The notes under the pieces were generated by a model. That model was not told the DNA's origin, made no database searches, and saw nothing but the letters and a program-made list of their open reading frames with translations. A stretch of 14,143 bases of DNA from positions 1 through 14,143 of the forward strand of contig DATJPR010000176.1 in NCBI GenBank assembly GCA_035506295.1, in the 5' to 3' direction. This document shows, in pieces, positions 13,802-14,143 of this stretch (positions are counted from its first letter, which is position 1; each line of letters starts with the position of its first letter). Made by a program: the position numbers and the translations under genes. This DNA is from DATJPR01 sp035506295. Lineage in GTDB: Bacteria; Bacteroidota; Ignavibacteria; UBA10030; UBA6906.

Positions 13802-14143
13802 CTACGAGACACTGTTGGCGTTGTGCGCTCGTGCAAGCTTTCGGACTTCGACACTGTTTCCCTCGCCTTGCAGGACGGGGCATCCCTTGGCAAATTCTAC
13901 GGCCTCGTCGACCGACTCCGCCTTCACGATGATATATCCTCCGATGGTTTCTTTGATGTCGCCGAAGGGGCCGTTCGTCACGATATTATGCGGCCAGACA
14001 ACCCTGGCATCGTCAAAGGGGAGGCCGTTTCCTTCACTGAACTTGTTCTTCGCGGAGATGCCGCGTATCCACTCCATCGTCTGTTTCATCCAGATTTCCA
14101 ACTGCTCGGGCGAGGCAACCGCTTTGCCGTCCTGGTGTCTGAA
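13802..14143 (-). CDS. YCII-related (DGPF-type) protein, 5' end outside window
   Basis: The minus-strand frame is open from the right window edge to TAG at 13804-13802, giving 113 visible residues. They include SPEQLEIWMKQTMEWIRGIS near the visible start, typical of the N-terminal region of this family. The motif NGPFGDIKETIGGYIIVKAESVDEAVEFAKGCP follows in the middle, the counterpart of DGPF-ET-GG; here Asn replaces the usual Asp. A TTG at 14101 is in frame, but the family pattern continues upstream of it (FRHQDGKAVASPEQ), so the true start is beyond the edge. The small proteins of this family resemble YciI and their reactions are unknown. Linkage to the ECF42-like sigma gene 38 bases downstream is the typical arrangement, and the pair is likely co-transcribed. 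Confidence 0.85.
   Translation of the reverse strand, partial: FRHQDGKAVASPEQLEIWMKQTMEWIRGISAKNKFSEGNGLPFDDARVVWPHNIVTNGPFGDIKETIGGYIIVKAESVDEAVEFAKGCPVLQGEGNSVEVRKLARAHNANSVS

Noticed and set aside
13764..13883. Longer start for the sigma factor
   Set aside because: The extra 40 residues overlap the YCII gene and precede the standard family start MTVDGELIPHLF.

Overview
The window (about 58% GC by eye) looks like a chromosome segment from an anaerobic or facultative bacterium. The sigma factor at the right end resembles the long ECF factors common in Bacteroidota. Together with the DUF1761, SpoIIE-type and YCII/DGPF proteins, this suggests the Bacteroidota/Ignavibacteriota (FCB) neighbourhood. 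That placement is inference. No rRNA, tRNA, CRISPR or insertion sequence was seen.

Left block, plus strand (1-4015): a tightly packed operon holds the 3' end of a heterodisulfide-reductase subunit A gene (hdrA), then mvhD, mvhG and mvhA (the three subunits of a group 3c [NiFe] hydrogenase) and a hydrogenase maturation protease. The products would take electrons from H2 through MvhAG and the MvhD [2Fe-2S] protein to the FAD of HdrA, as in electron-bifurcating Mvh-Hdr complexes.

Middle (4016-5687): the roughly 340-base gap before metY is not empty. It holds an inverted repeat, a plausible promoter and a 29-codon leader ORF with four consecutive Cys codons plus a later Cys pair. A 7-base segment there can pair with the 5' arm of a perfect intrinsic terminator, which lies 62 bases ahead of metY (O-acetylhomoserine sulfhydrylase). 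This is the layout of a ribosome-mediated attenuator tuned to cysteine supply and is the most interesting element of the window. metY ends at a strong hairpin that separates it from the convergent minus-strand genes.

Right block, minus strand (14143 down to 5756): a long co-directional run reads, in transcription order, a YCII/DGPF protein (cut by the window edge), an ECF42-like sigma factor, an aldo/keto reductase, an isoprenylcysteine-methyltransferase-like membrane protein, an SDR oxidoreductase, a secreted metallo-beta-lactamase-fold hydrolase, a small beta-carbonic-anhydrase-like protein, a GAF-SpoIIE phosphatase, a DUF1761 membrane protein and a class C beta-lactamase-like serine hydrolase. 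Spacings of 9-18 bases (AKR to MBL), a 1-base overlap (anhydrase/SpoIIE) and a 1-base gap (DUF1761/serine hydrolase) point to at least three co-transcribed sub-blocks. The YCII-sigma pair is a classic ECF42 association; whether that sigma factor drives the oxidoreductase genes next to it is an open but testable idea.
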